Positions 1 to 5,265 of a stretch of 5,265 nt of DNA are shown in pieces. Source of the DNA: Clostridiales bacterium. GTDB taxonomy: Bacteria > Bacillota > Dehalobacteriia > UBA4068. Where the stretch lies: NCBI GenBank assembly GCA_009783495.1, contig WRDJ01000078.1, positions 1-5,265 of the forward strand. Direction: 5' to 3'. Both the position numbers and the translations under genes were made by a program. The notes below the pieces were generated by a model. That model made no database searches, was not told the origin of the DNA, and saw only the letters and a list, made by a program, of their open reading frames with translations. Each line of letters starts with the position of its first letter. The first letter of the stretch is position 1.

Positions 1-1132
1 GTTCCTGCATGAGCAAGCCGGCCAGAAAACCGATACCCACGTTCCAGAAGAGCGAAAACCCGGCTGTGACGAACAGAATACAATAATCGCTTTTCGCCGG
101 GCCCACGTCGCGGGCCGACATGGCCAGCTCCAGCCCGGCGAAAAAGAGGATGACCCCCAGCACGCAGGAAGGGATGACGCCGAAAAGCAGCAAGACCGAA
201 TCGCTGAAACACAGACCGAGGATGAGCAGCAGCCCGCCCAATATGACCAAGGAGCCGCCGGTATGCGCGCCGAAACGAACGTGGCCCGCCATCCCCCCCG
301 CGCCGTGACAAACGGGTACGCCGCCGAATATGGGCGAAACGAGATTCATCAATCCTTGAAAAACGGAGATTTTCTTCTCCGTCACCGGGCGATCGTGGAA
401 GAGGCGGTTGTTTTCCGCCGTGACCGCAATCACCGCATTGCCCAAGGTCAGGGGTATTTGCGGAATGGCTAATATGGCGATTCCGGCCAGCAGTTCTTTC
501 CCTGTTAAAGCGCCCAAAGAGAATTGCGGCAAGCGGAATTCAGGCCGCACAGCGGCCAGTTCCGTCAGGAAACCGGGAGTTTTTATCAGCGCGATGGCTA
601 TGCCGAAGACCAGCAAGGCGAACATGGCCGGGATGCGCTTGTTGGCCAGCAACGCAAAGGTCAGGGCCAAGGCGATAACGGCAAGAAGGAAATCTGTGCG
701 CATCAAAGATGTGCCTTCTATGACAAAAGATAGGCCAAGTCCTAGCACGATGCCACGGATTACCGGCTTGCTGACTATTTTCGAAACAAATTTGAGGGCT
801 CCGGAAAGGCCGAGAACCAGCCAGAAAAGGCCGGTAAAAAGCCCCGCTCCCCAGATCATGCCCGGGGTGGCGGCTTGAGTAATTGCCGCGCCTCCGATGG
901 CCTTCATGGGCTGGACGGGCACAGGCGTTTTGTAATAGAGACCCGAAACGATTAGGAGCAGGCCGAAGGTGAAGAGTATGCCCAAAGGGTCGATCCCCAG
1001 GATGGCGATATAACCGATGATGAAGGGAATCAAAGTTCCCAGGTCGCCGAAAGCGCCCGCCCATTCCGAACGGTCATAACGGTTGCCCGAAGTTTTCCGC
1101 GCCTCCTCTTTGACTTCCGCTTGCGACTCCAC
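1..1132 (-). CDS. MOT1-family molybdate/sulfate transporter, C-terminal end cut by the window edge
   Basis: An integral membrane protein, read from a GTG at 1132; 377 codons are visible without a stop, and the last few residues lie beyond the left edge. Two family motifs are clear: PVQPMKAIGGA at about residues 72-82, and a Gly-rich stretch at about 270-292 that includes GGVPVCHGAGGMAGHVRFGA. This pair is the hallmark of the MOT1 branch related to sulfate permeases (Pfam MFS_MOT1), whose plant and algal members carry molybdate with high affinity. Roughly ten hydrophobic segments follow a hydrophilic, charged N-terminus of about 22 residues. The neighbouring divergent molbindin gene supports molybdate over sulfate as substrate; this is inference, as bacterial members are mostly annotated only as putative sulfate/molybdate transporters. 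The visible length suggests a nearly complete gene. An in-frame TGA lies just upstream of the ribosome binding site, so the N-terminus is well bounded. Confidence 0.88.
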   Translation of the reverse strand, partial: MESQAEVKEEARKTSGNRYDRSEWAGAFGDLGTLIPFIIGYIAILGIDPLGILFTFGLLLIVSGLYYKTPVPVQPMKAIGGAAITQAATPGMIWGAGLFTGLFWLVLGLSGALKFVSKIVSKPVIRGIVLGLGLSFVIEGTSLMRTDFLLAVIALALTFALLANKRIPAMFALLVFGIAIALIKTPGFLTELAAVRPEFRLPQFSLGALTGKELLAGIAILAIPQIPLTLGNAVIAVTAENNRLFHDRPVTEKKISVFQGLMNLVSPIFGGVPVCHGAGGMAGHVRFGAHTGGSLVILGGLLLILGLCFSDSVLLLFGVIPSCVLGVILFFAGLELAMSARDVGPAKSDYCILFVTAGFSLFWNVGIGFLAGLLMQE

Positions 1133-1140
1133 TCGGACAA

Positions 1141-1146
1141 CCTCCC
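1141..1146 (-). promoter_or_regulatory. Ribosome binding site fixing the GTG start of the MOT1 gene
   Basis: On the minus strand GGGAGG stands 8 bases before the GTG at 1132-1130. No other ATG, GTG or TTG lies in frame between the upstream in-frame TGA (about 1150-1148) and this GTG, so the site and the reading frame together fix the start. Confidence 0.75.
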
Positions 1147-1182
1147 TTCATCAAAACAACATCCGCATAATCCCCTGATATG

Positions 1183-1196
1183 TGTAAACACTAACA
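1183..1196 (+). promoter_or_regulatory. Possible cre-like operator
   Basis: TGTAAACACTAACA agrees with the catabolite-responsive element consensus TGWAANCGNTNWCA at every fixed position except the G of the central CG, which is A. It overlaps a short dyad, GTGT-AA-ACAC (1182-1191). The central CG is usually important for CcpA binding and the site is only 14 bases, so a chance match is quite possible. Confidence 0.2.
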
Positions 1197-1223
1197 AAAA
1201 CATCATTAAAAGGGGGCGGAGCA

Positions 1224-1433
1224 ATGAAACTGAGCGCAAGGAACCAAATCCCCGGCAATATCACGGAAATCAAAGAGGGCAGCGTCAACGGCATCGTGGT
1301 GCTTGACATCGGAGGAGGACACAAGATTTCCTCTACCATTTCTATGGACGCAATAAAAGAACTGCGGTTAAAACCCGGCATGAAGGCTTATGCCGTGATC
1401 AAAGCCACTTCGGTCGTCATCGGGGTTGACTGA
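1224..1433 (+). CDS. mop: Molbindin, molybdate-binding Mop protein
   Basis: A 69-residue cytoplasmic protein consisting of a single Mop (TOBE-like) domain. The start MKLSARNQIPGNI, followed by a Gly-Ser-Val-containing turn, VVLDIGGGHKISSTIS and the ending AVIKATSVVIGVD, is the typical molbindin pattern seen in clostridial Mop proteins. Family members assemble into hexamers that bind several molybdate or tungstate ions at subunit interfaces, storing or buffering the oxyanion for molybdenum-cofactor synthesis. The length equals that of free-standing family members, so it looks complete and is not a fragment of a ModE or ModC protein. The ATG is preceded at 7 bases by AGGGGG (1211-1216) within a purine-rich run. 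It is transcribed away from the MOT1 transporter gene and followed by a hairpin terminator, so it is probably a single-gene unit. Confidence 0.93.
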   Translation: MKLSARNQIPGNITEIKEGSVNGIVVLDIGGGHKISSTISMDAIKELRLKPGMKAYAVIKATSVVIGVD

Positions 1434-1458
1434 ACGATAACTTAACAGGCAAGTTCTG

Positions 1459-1485
1459 AAAGAGAGGCTATGCGGTCTCTCTTTT
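1459..1485 (+). terminator. Intrinsic terminator of mop, possibly acting in both directions
   Basis: AAAGAGAG (1459-1466) pairs perfectly with CTCTCTTT (1477-1484). A further G-T pair closes an 8-base loop, and a TTTT run (1482-1485) completes the pattern on the plus strand. It begins 26 bases after the mop stop. The convergent ABC gene stops at 1507, so a minus-strand transcript also runs through this hairpin, but on that strand the T-run is only the three bases within the stem, followed by C. Function as the operon's terminator is therefore less sure. Confidence 0.7.
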
Positions 1486-1506
1486 GCTTTGCGGCAAAAC
1501 AGCGCT

Positions 1507-3249
1507 TCAGGCGAATTTCCAACCAGCGCTTTCGATTTTTCGGTACATGGAATACCAGCTCTCGCGTTCCGCCAGTTCTTCCGCCGTCCCGGATTCCACG
1601 ATGCGGCCATGCGAGAGCAAATGTACGCGTTCCGCGTCCACGATGCCGCTGATGCGGTGGCTGATGGAAAAAATCGTGCGTCCCTGTCCGGCGGCGCGGA
1701 TGGCGGCAAAAACCCGCTGCTCCGTCTGCGAATCCATGCCGCTGGTCGGTTCGTCGAGCAGCAAAATTTTTGGGTTGGCGGCAATCGCCCGGGCCAGCGA
1801 CAAAAGCTGCTCCTCGCCGCCGGAAAGCCCGGCTTCGCCTTCGCCCAGTTTCGTATCATAGCCCCGCGGCAGGCGCGTCACCGCCTCGTGCAGGCCGACC
1901 GCCTTCACGGCGGCTTCCACCTGCGCCTGAGTGATCGAAGGATCGTTCAGCGTAATGTTCTCGCTCACCGTGCCGTCAAAAACCTGCGGATCCTGCGGAA
2001 CCACGCCGAGCAAACGCCGCCTTTGCGAGGGCGGCAGCGTATAAGGGTTGACGCCGCAAAGGCGCACCGTACCGGCGGCTGGGGCATAGAGGCCCGCCAC
2101 AATGTTCATCAGGGTCGTTTTGCCCGCCCCGCTGCGCCCGATGAAAACGGCCTTTTCCCCCGGCTCGAGGCGCACCGTGACGTCATCCAGGACTTTGGCG
2201 TTCTCATAGGCGAAGGAAACGCCCTCGATTTCTATGCCCCGGCTTTCGTTTATGGCTTGCTCCGCGTAGCGCCGCTCCTCCACCGGCTCCTCCATGAACT
2301 CGCGCACCCGCGCAATGCCCGCCATCGCCTCCTGGATGGTCTGAAATTCGGTGGCCAACGCCTCGATCGGCGCGAAGAGCCTGCTCACCAGGTCGCAAAC
2401 GGCGGCCAGCGCGCCGATGCTCAAACCGAGCGAAAGAATCGTCCCGTTTTGCGCCCCGAACCACAGCGAAAGCGCGATCAACAGCGCCTTAAAGACCTGC
2501 ATGACGCAGGGGAACCAGGAATCATAACGGGAAATGCCGTTGACCGCCGCCAAGTGCCGGTTAAGCGGCGCACGGAAGCGCCGTTCCCCGTCTTTTTCCA
2601 GGCCATAGGCCTTCACGGTTTTAACTCCGCGCAGCCATTCTTGAATGAAGGTGTAAATATCGGAAACACAGGCGCGCACCTTCTTCTCGAATTGGAAGAG
2701 GTTCTTGCGGAAATAGTTGGCTAAGAGGAAAATCAGCGGCGCGGCCACAAGCCACAGCCAGACGAGCTGCGGCGCAATCACCCAGAGCGAAACAATCAGT
2801 CCGCCGATCTTGAAAAGGTCGGTGATCACGCCGATCACCCCGGCGGAAAAAAGCGTATTGATGGCGTCCACGTCGGTGGTGAGGCGGCTCATGGCGTCGC
2901 CCACCGGCGTTTTGACGAAATATCTCATGGAAAGCTCGGAAAGCCGCTTCGACATGAGAAGACGCAGCCGGTTCAGGATTTTCTGCCCCAGCGCCGTGGT
3001 AATGATGACCTTCAAAAATTCGCTGACATTGCCCGCCGCCATCACCAGAAGATACCAAACAGCGAGCAGCCAGACCCCGCTCATCAGGCCTTGCGCGAAG
3101 TTTTCGTCGATGATTTTGCGCAGGATGAAAGCGGGCAGGATGTGCAGGAACATGGAAACGACGATGAAAACGGCAAGAAGCGCCGTGAGCAGCCATTCGC
3201 GCCGCAAAACCTCGCCAACCGGCCTGCCGATGAAGTTGGTTTTCTTCAT
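1507..3249 (-). CDS. ABC exporter half-transporter, second subunit, with the intact catalytic Walker B
   Basis: A 580-residue inner-membrane protein of the MdlB/MsbA-like type. Residues about 20-290 form the six-helix exporter domain, with the usual G-D-A-M-S-R-L-TTDVD intracellular segment near 117-128. The ATPase domain follows: A-loop Tyr348, Walker A GRSGAGKTT (371-379), Q-loop Gln419, signature LSGGE (475-479), Walker B ILLLDE with catalytic Glu500, D-loop SGMD (503-506) and switch His531. Only the signature departs from consensus, Gln to Glu at 479. With the 606-residue protein encoded upstream it should form a heterodimer in which this subunit's Walker motifs and the partner's normal LSGGQ build the working ATP site. 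The substrate is unknown; drugs, peptides and lipids are all carried by such pairs. An in-frame TGA four codons before ATG 3249 fixes the start. The gap to the upstream gene is 132 bp, so one transcript is likely. Confidence 0.93.
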   Translation of the reverse strand: MKKTNFIGRPVGEVLRREWLLTALLAVFIVVSMFLHILPAFILRKIIDENFAQGLMSGVWLLAVWYLLVMAAGNVSEFLKVIITTALGQKILNRLRLLMSKRLSELSMRYFVKTPVGDAMSRLTTDVDAINTLFSAGVIGVITDLFKIGGLIVSLWVIAPQLVWLWLVAAPLIFLLANYFRKNLFQFEKKVRACVSDIYTFIQEWLRGVKTVKAYGLEKDGERRFRAPLNRHLAAVNGISRYDSWFPCVMQVFKALLIALSLWFGAQNGTILSLGLSIGALAAVCDLVSRLFAPIEALATEFQTIQEAMAGIARVREFMEEPVEERRYAEQAINESRGIEIEGVSFAYENAKVLDDVTVRLEPGEKAVFIGRSGAGKTTLMNIVAGLYAPAAGTVRLCGVNPYTLPPSQRRRLLGVVPQDPQVFDGTVSENITLNDPSITQAQVEAAVKAVGLHEAVTRLPRGYDTKLGEGEAGLSGGEEQLLSLARAIAANPKILLLDEPTSGMDSQTEQRVFAAIRAAGQGRTIFSISHRISGIVDAERVHLLSHGRIVESGTAEELAERESWYSMYRKIESAGWKFA

Positions 3250-3263
3250 GTCCTTTCACCCCC
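3250..3263 (-). promoter_or_regulatory. Atypical ribosome binding site of the second ABC gene
   Basis: The minus strand reads GGGGGTGAAAGGAC directly before the ATG. The AAAGGA part ends only one base from the start codon, too close for normal use. GGGGGTGA (3263-3256), one mismatch from GGAGGTGA and at a usual distance, is the more likely pairing region. Its TGA is also the in-frame stop that bounds the N-terminus. Translation may be weaker than that of the first gene, which has a perfect GGAGG. Confidence 0.5.
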
Positions 3264-3347
3264 GCTTGAATAAAAGTAAATGATGGTTCCGCCCCCATGC
3301 GTGTTCTCGCGATGGAAGCCCCGCCCGCGCCGCCCTTTTTGATTTGA

Positions 3348-3372
3348 CCCCATTCTCTCCCCAGAGAGGGGG
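3348..3372. repeat. Small imperfect hairpin in the spacer between the ABC genes
   Basis: CTCTC (3355-3359) pairs with GAGAG (3364-3368) around the loop CCCA. Outside it, CCCC (3348-3351) can pair with GGGG (3369-3372) if three bases bulge out. On the minus-strand transcript it lies just downstream of the large palindrome, so the message would carry two hairpins in a row before the second subunit. No T-run follows on the minus strand, so it is not a standard terminator. Confidence 0.4.
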
Positions 3373-3381
3373 AACGAGGTT

Positions 3382-3422
3382 TTATGGTGGGGTTGCCGCC
3401 TGCGGCGGCAACCCCACCATAA
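3382..3422. repeat. Perfect 19-bp inverted repeat with a 3-base loop, overlapping the end of the first ABC gene
   Basis: The arm TTATGGTGGGGTTGCCGCC (3382-3400) and its exact complement (3404-3422) flank the loop TGC. The minus-strand copy supplies the last 12 residues, MVGLPPQAATPP, and the TAA stop of the first ABC protein. The plus strand reads a nearly identical small frame, MVGLPPAAATPP and stop. There is no T-run on either side, so it does not look like an intrinsic terminator. A six-base outer pair, CGAGGT (3375-3380) and ACCTCG (3445-3450), encloses it. It could be a dispersed palindromic (REP- or MITE-like) element that landed at the gene end, or an RNA hairpin affecting message stability between the two subunits. 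Copy number elsewhere cannot be judged from this window. Confidence 0.85.
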
Positions 3423-5202
3423 GGGGGGATCTGGAGGTTTCTTTACCTCGCAAAAATTTCTGCGCCAGATAAATGTCGCGGTAAACCCCGTCTTGCGCCA
3501 GCAGTTCCTCGTGCGTCCCCTGCTGCGCCACGCGCCCCCGCTCCATCACCAGCACCTTGTCGGTCATTTCAAAAGCGGCAAGGCGGTGCGAAAAAAGCAA
3601 GACCGTGCGCCCACCCAGCTTTTTGCGCATATTTTCCATGATGCGCCGCTCCATATGAACATCCACGGCGGAAAACGGGTCGTCGAGCAGCAGAATTTCC
3701 GCGTTGCCGAACCAGGCGCGGGCCAGGGCGACGCGCTGGCGCTGCCCGCCGGAAAGGCGCAGCCCGCGCTCCATCAGCCGGGTCCGCGTTCCCTGCTCGA
3801 AGCCCGCCGCGTCCTCGGTCATGGCTGCTAATTCAAGGGCCTCATCCAAATCGCCTTCCCTGCCCAGGGCCACGTTGAAATCCACATCGTCGGAAAAGAT
3901 GAAATGTTCCGCGTCCATATAGGCGATTTTTTGCCTTTCCGCACCCTTTAAGCTGTAAAGGTGCCGCCCACCCACAAGAACTTCGCCATCATAGGGGAAA
4001 AGCCCGGAAAGGGCCGCCGCCAGCGCGCTTTTCCCGGAGCCCACCGGCCCGGTCACGCCGACGATCTCGCCTTTCCCGGCGCAAAAAGAAACGTCTTGCA
4101 GGCACGGCTCATCGCCGAAGGGATAGGTGAAGGAAAGCGAACGCACCTGCAAAGCCGCAGCGTTGGGTGTGGCGGGAAGGGGCGCGGTTGCTTCCGCTTC
4201 GTAACCGCCGACTGCCAGTTTCTCGCATATGCGTTCCCAGGATGCCTTGGCCCCGTGCCAGGTGTTCATCACCTCGGCGGCCTTGTGGGTGCGCGCCGCC
4301 ATGGCCATGAACATGGTCAGATAGGCCGTGAAGACGCCGATGCTCCAGAGGCCGCCCACCACGTTGGCGCCGCCCATGCCCACCACCAAAACGACGCCGC
4401 TGCAGGCCGTCAATATGTATAAGGGCAGCATGCCGTTTTGCAGGGCCGCCGCCGCCACGTTCAGTTTGAGTTGTTTGTCAAGCAGGCGGGAAAATTTGTT
4501 CCTGTCTGTCTCCTCCAGCCCGAAAAGGCGCAAAAGGGCCACCCCGGAAACATTGTGCTGCAAATGCACGTTGATGCGCGAGGCCGCTTTCCTGGCCTTT
4601 TTGGCAAGATGATAGAGCCTGTGGCGCAAAAGCTCCGCGAGGAGCAGGGCTATCGGGATGGGGATGGCCGCCAGCAGCGTGATTTTCGGGCTGTAGAACA
4701 AACACGCCGCGAAATAGGCCAGCATCAGCACCGCCGTATCCCACATTTCCGTGACCGTTTTCTGCACCGAACGGCCCACCTGATCCACGTCGCCGATCAT
4801 GCGGCTCATCATGTCGCCGACCTTTTCCTTGGAGAGGCCCGTCATGGGCGTTTGCAGGAGCGAGGCCAGCAGCCCGGCGCGCATATCGCCTTTCATCAAG
4901 TTGAGCAGCTGCCGCATATAGAAGCGCTTGAAATAGCGCGCCAGCTGGAAAAGCACGGTGAAACCGAGGAAGGCGAAAAGGTTGGCATAGAAGAGCGAAA
5001 GCTGCGCTTCGCCCTGATAGACCAGATTGGCCGCATCAATTGTGCGGCCCAGAAAGATCGCGCCGAAAACGATGACCGTATTATATATGAGGCCGCCCAG
5101 CGCCTGCACCCAGAACTGCCGCGGATATTTGAAGACATATGCCGTCAGCTTCAGCTTCTGCCGCGGCGGCGCGAAAACCCGCCCTTCTTCCTCTTCTTCC
5201 AT
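3382..5202 (-). CDS. ABC exporter half-transporter, first subunit, with a degenerate ATP site
   Basis: A 606-residue membrane protein and likely heterodimer partner of the 580-residue subunit. An acidic start, MEEEEEGRV, precedes six membrane helices (about residues 32-305) and the ATPase domain. Motifs: A-loop Tyr360, Walker A GPVGSGKS (385-392), signature LSGGQ (483-487), Walker B ILLLDD with Asp508 where the catalytic Glu should be, D-loop SAVD (511-514) and switch His539. In the Q-loop, IAYMDAEHFIFSD aligns without gaps to the usual IGYVPQxPxLFSD, placing Ala431 at the conserved Gln. Asp in Walker B is known from one subunit of heterodimeric exporters such as BmrC of BmrCD and TM287 of TM287/288; the missing Q-loop Gln is less usual. 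The normal domain probably ends near residue 587; the final 12 residues and stop come from a palindrome. ATG 5202 is preferred over an upstream in-frame TTG (5262) because AAAGGAGG stands 8 bases before it. Substrate unknown. Confidence 0.92.
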   Translation of the reverse strand: MEEEEEGRVFAPPRQKLKLTAYVFKYPRQFWVQALGGLIYNTVIVFGAIFLGRTIDAANLVYQGEAQLSLFYANLFAFLGFTVLFQLARYFKRFYMRQLLNLMKGDMRAGLLASLLQTPMTGLSKEKVGDMMSRMIGDVDQVGRSVQKTVTEMWDTAVLMLAYFAACLFYSPKITLLAAIPIPIALLLAELLRHRLYHLAKKARKAASRINVHLQHNVSGVALLRLFGLEETDRNKFSRLLDKQLKLNVAAAALQNGMLPLYILTACSGVVLVVGMGGANVVGGLWSIGVFTAYLTMFMAMAARTHKAAEVMNTWHGAKASWERICEKLAVGGYEAEATAPLPATPNAAALQVRSLSFTYPFGDEPCLQDVSFCAGKGEIVGVTGPVGSGKSALAAALSGLFPYDGEVLVGGRHLYSLKGAERQKIAYMDAEHFIFSDDVDFNVALGREGDLDEALELAAMTEDAAGFEQGTRTRLMERGLRLSGGQRQRVALARAWFGNAEILLLDDPFSAVDVHMERRIMENMRKKLGGRTVLLFSHRLAAFEMTDKVLVMERGRVAQQGTHEELLAQDGVYRDIYLAQKFLRGKETSRSPLMVGLPPQAATPP

Positions 5203-5210
5203 GCGAACGC

Positions 5211-5218
5211 CCTCCTTT
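5211..5218 (-). promoter_or_regulatory. Strong ribosome binding site deciding the start of the first ABC gene
   Basis: On the minus strand AAAGGAGG ends 8 bases before the ATG at 5202-5200. The frame stays open upstream to a TTG at 5262, but no comparable site can be assessed for it at the window edge, and the added residues (Arg/Lys-rich) do not resemble an exporter N-terminus. The bases from 5219 to the right edge hold no promoter I can support. Confidence 0.75.
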
Positions 5219-5265
5219 CGCGTTTTGGGTTTGCTTCTAACCAATAAACTCCGCCGAGGCAATGA

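Larger units (their letters stand above)
1133..1223. promoter_or_regulatory. Shared upstream region of the divergent MOT1 and mop genes
   Basis: This 91-bp gap lies between two genes that start back to back, so it must hold the promoters for both unless one is transcribed from further away. Its centre (about 1150-1210) is clearly richer in A and T than the flanking genes. I could not find a convincing -35/-10 pair on either strand. I also see no E. coli-type ModE operator (inverted TATAT-like arms). The only recognisable motif is a near match to a cre site, listed separately. Shared control of both genes is an inference from the layout. Confidence 0.5.

Noticed and set aside
540..1064. A 174-codon minus-strand frame inside the MOT1 gene
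   Set aside because: It is an out-of-phase shadow of the MOT1 reading frame, which carries both family motifs and runs from 1132 without interruption.
1133..1223. Sigma-70 promoters or a ModE operator between the MOT1 gene and mop
   Set aside because: TTTACA-, TTGTTA- and TATG-like hexamers occur, but none pair at an acceptable spacing, and no inverted TATAT-type arms are present.
1489..2724. A 411-codon open frame on the plus strand, opposite the second ABC gene
   Set aside because: It lies antisense to a gene with all exporter motifs, its translation is rich in Arg, His and Gln without any domain, and long antisense frames are expected in GC-rich coding DNA.
3382..3422. Intrinsic terminator after the first ABC gene
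   Set aside because: The stem is strong, but it is followed by AAACCTCG on the minus strand and GGGGGGATC on the plus strand, with no T-run.
1507..5202. The ABC pair as part of the molybdate system
   Set aside because: Both proteins have the fused membrane-ATPase layout of exporters, not the ModABC importer layout, and they are convergent with mop across a terminator.
4438..5247. A 269-codon open frame on the plus strand, opposite the first ABC gene
   Set aside because: Same reasons: His/Arg/Glu-rich, low-complexity translation opposite a clear ABC transporter, and no sign of a domain.
5237..5265. Possible C-terminus of a gene upstream of the ABC operon, ending with a TAG at 5239-5237 on the minus strand
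   Set aside because: Only eight codons are visible before the window edge; a regulator gene is common at this place, but nothing here can support one.

Overview
The window looks like part of a moderately GC-rich bacterial chromosome with strong Shine-Dalgarno sites, two convergent transcription units and short intergenic gaps. The 69-residue free-standing molbindin resembles those of anaerobic Firmicutes such as Clostridium. Together with the GC content and the GGAGG-type ribosome binding sites, this fits an anaerobic Firmicute, possibly of the Negativicutes. That placement is an inference; no rRNA or lineage marker is present.

Left part (1-1433), molybdate handling. A minus-strand membrane protein of the MOT1 (MFS_MOT1) molybdate/sulfate transporter family starts with GTG at 1132 and runs off the left edge. 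Divergent from it, across 91 bp, is mop (1224-1433, plus strand), a small molybdate-binding protein. The two genes share one upstream region and plausibly act together: uptake through the membrane, then buffering of the oxyanion in the cytoplasm. An AT-rich stretch between them holds a near match to a catabolite-responsive element. A hairpin with a T-run (1459-1485) ends mop transcription and lies between mop and the convergent ABC operon.

Right part (1507-5265), an ABC exporter operon on the minus strand. Two half-transporters, each with an N-terminal six-helix membrane domain and a C-terminal ATPase domain, are encoded in the order 606 aa (5202-3382) then 580 aa (3249-1507). Their motif defects are complementary. 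The first has Asp in place of the catalytic Walker B Glu and Ala in place of the Q-loop Gln; the second has LSGGE in place of LSGGQ. All these defects fall in the same composite ATP site, which is the pattern of a heterodimeric exporter with one degenerate and one working site. The substrate cannot be read from the sequence.

Between the two ABC genes is the most unusual DNA in the window: a perfect 19-bp inverted repeat with a 3-base loop (3382-3422). It encodes the last 12 residues and the stop codon of the first ABC protein, and a smaller hairpin follows it. I see no CRISPR array, tRNA, rRNA, insertion sequence or prophage gene. I do not see a wholly new system here; the points worth following are the palindrome, the asymmetric ATP sites and the MOT1-mop pair.
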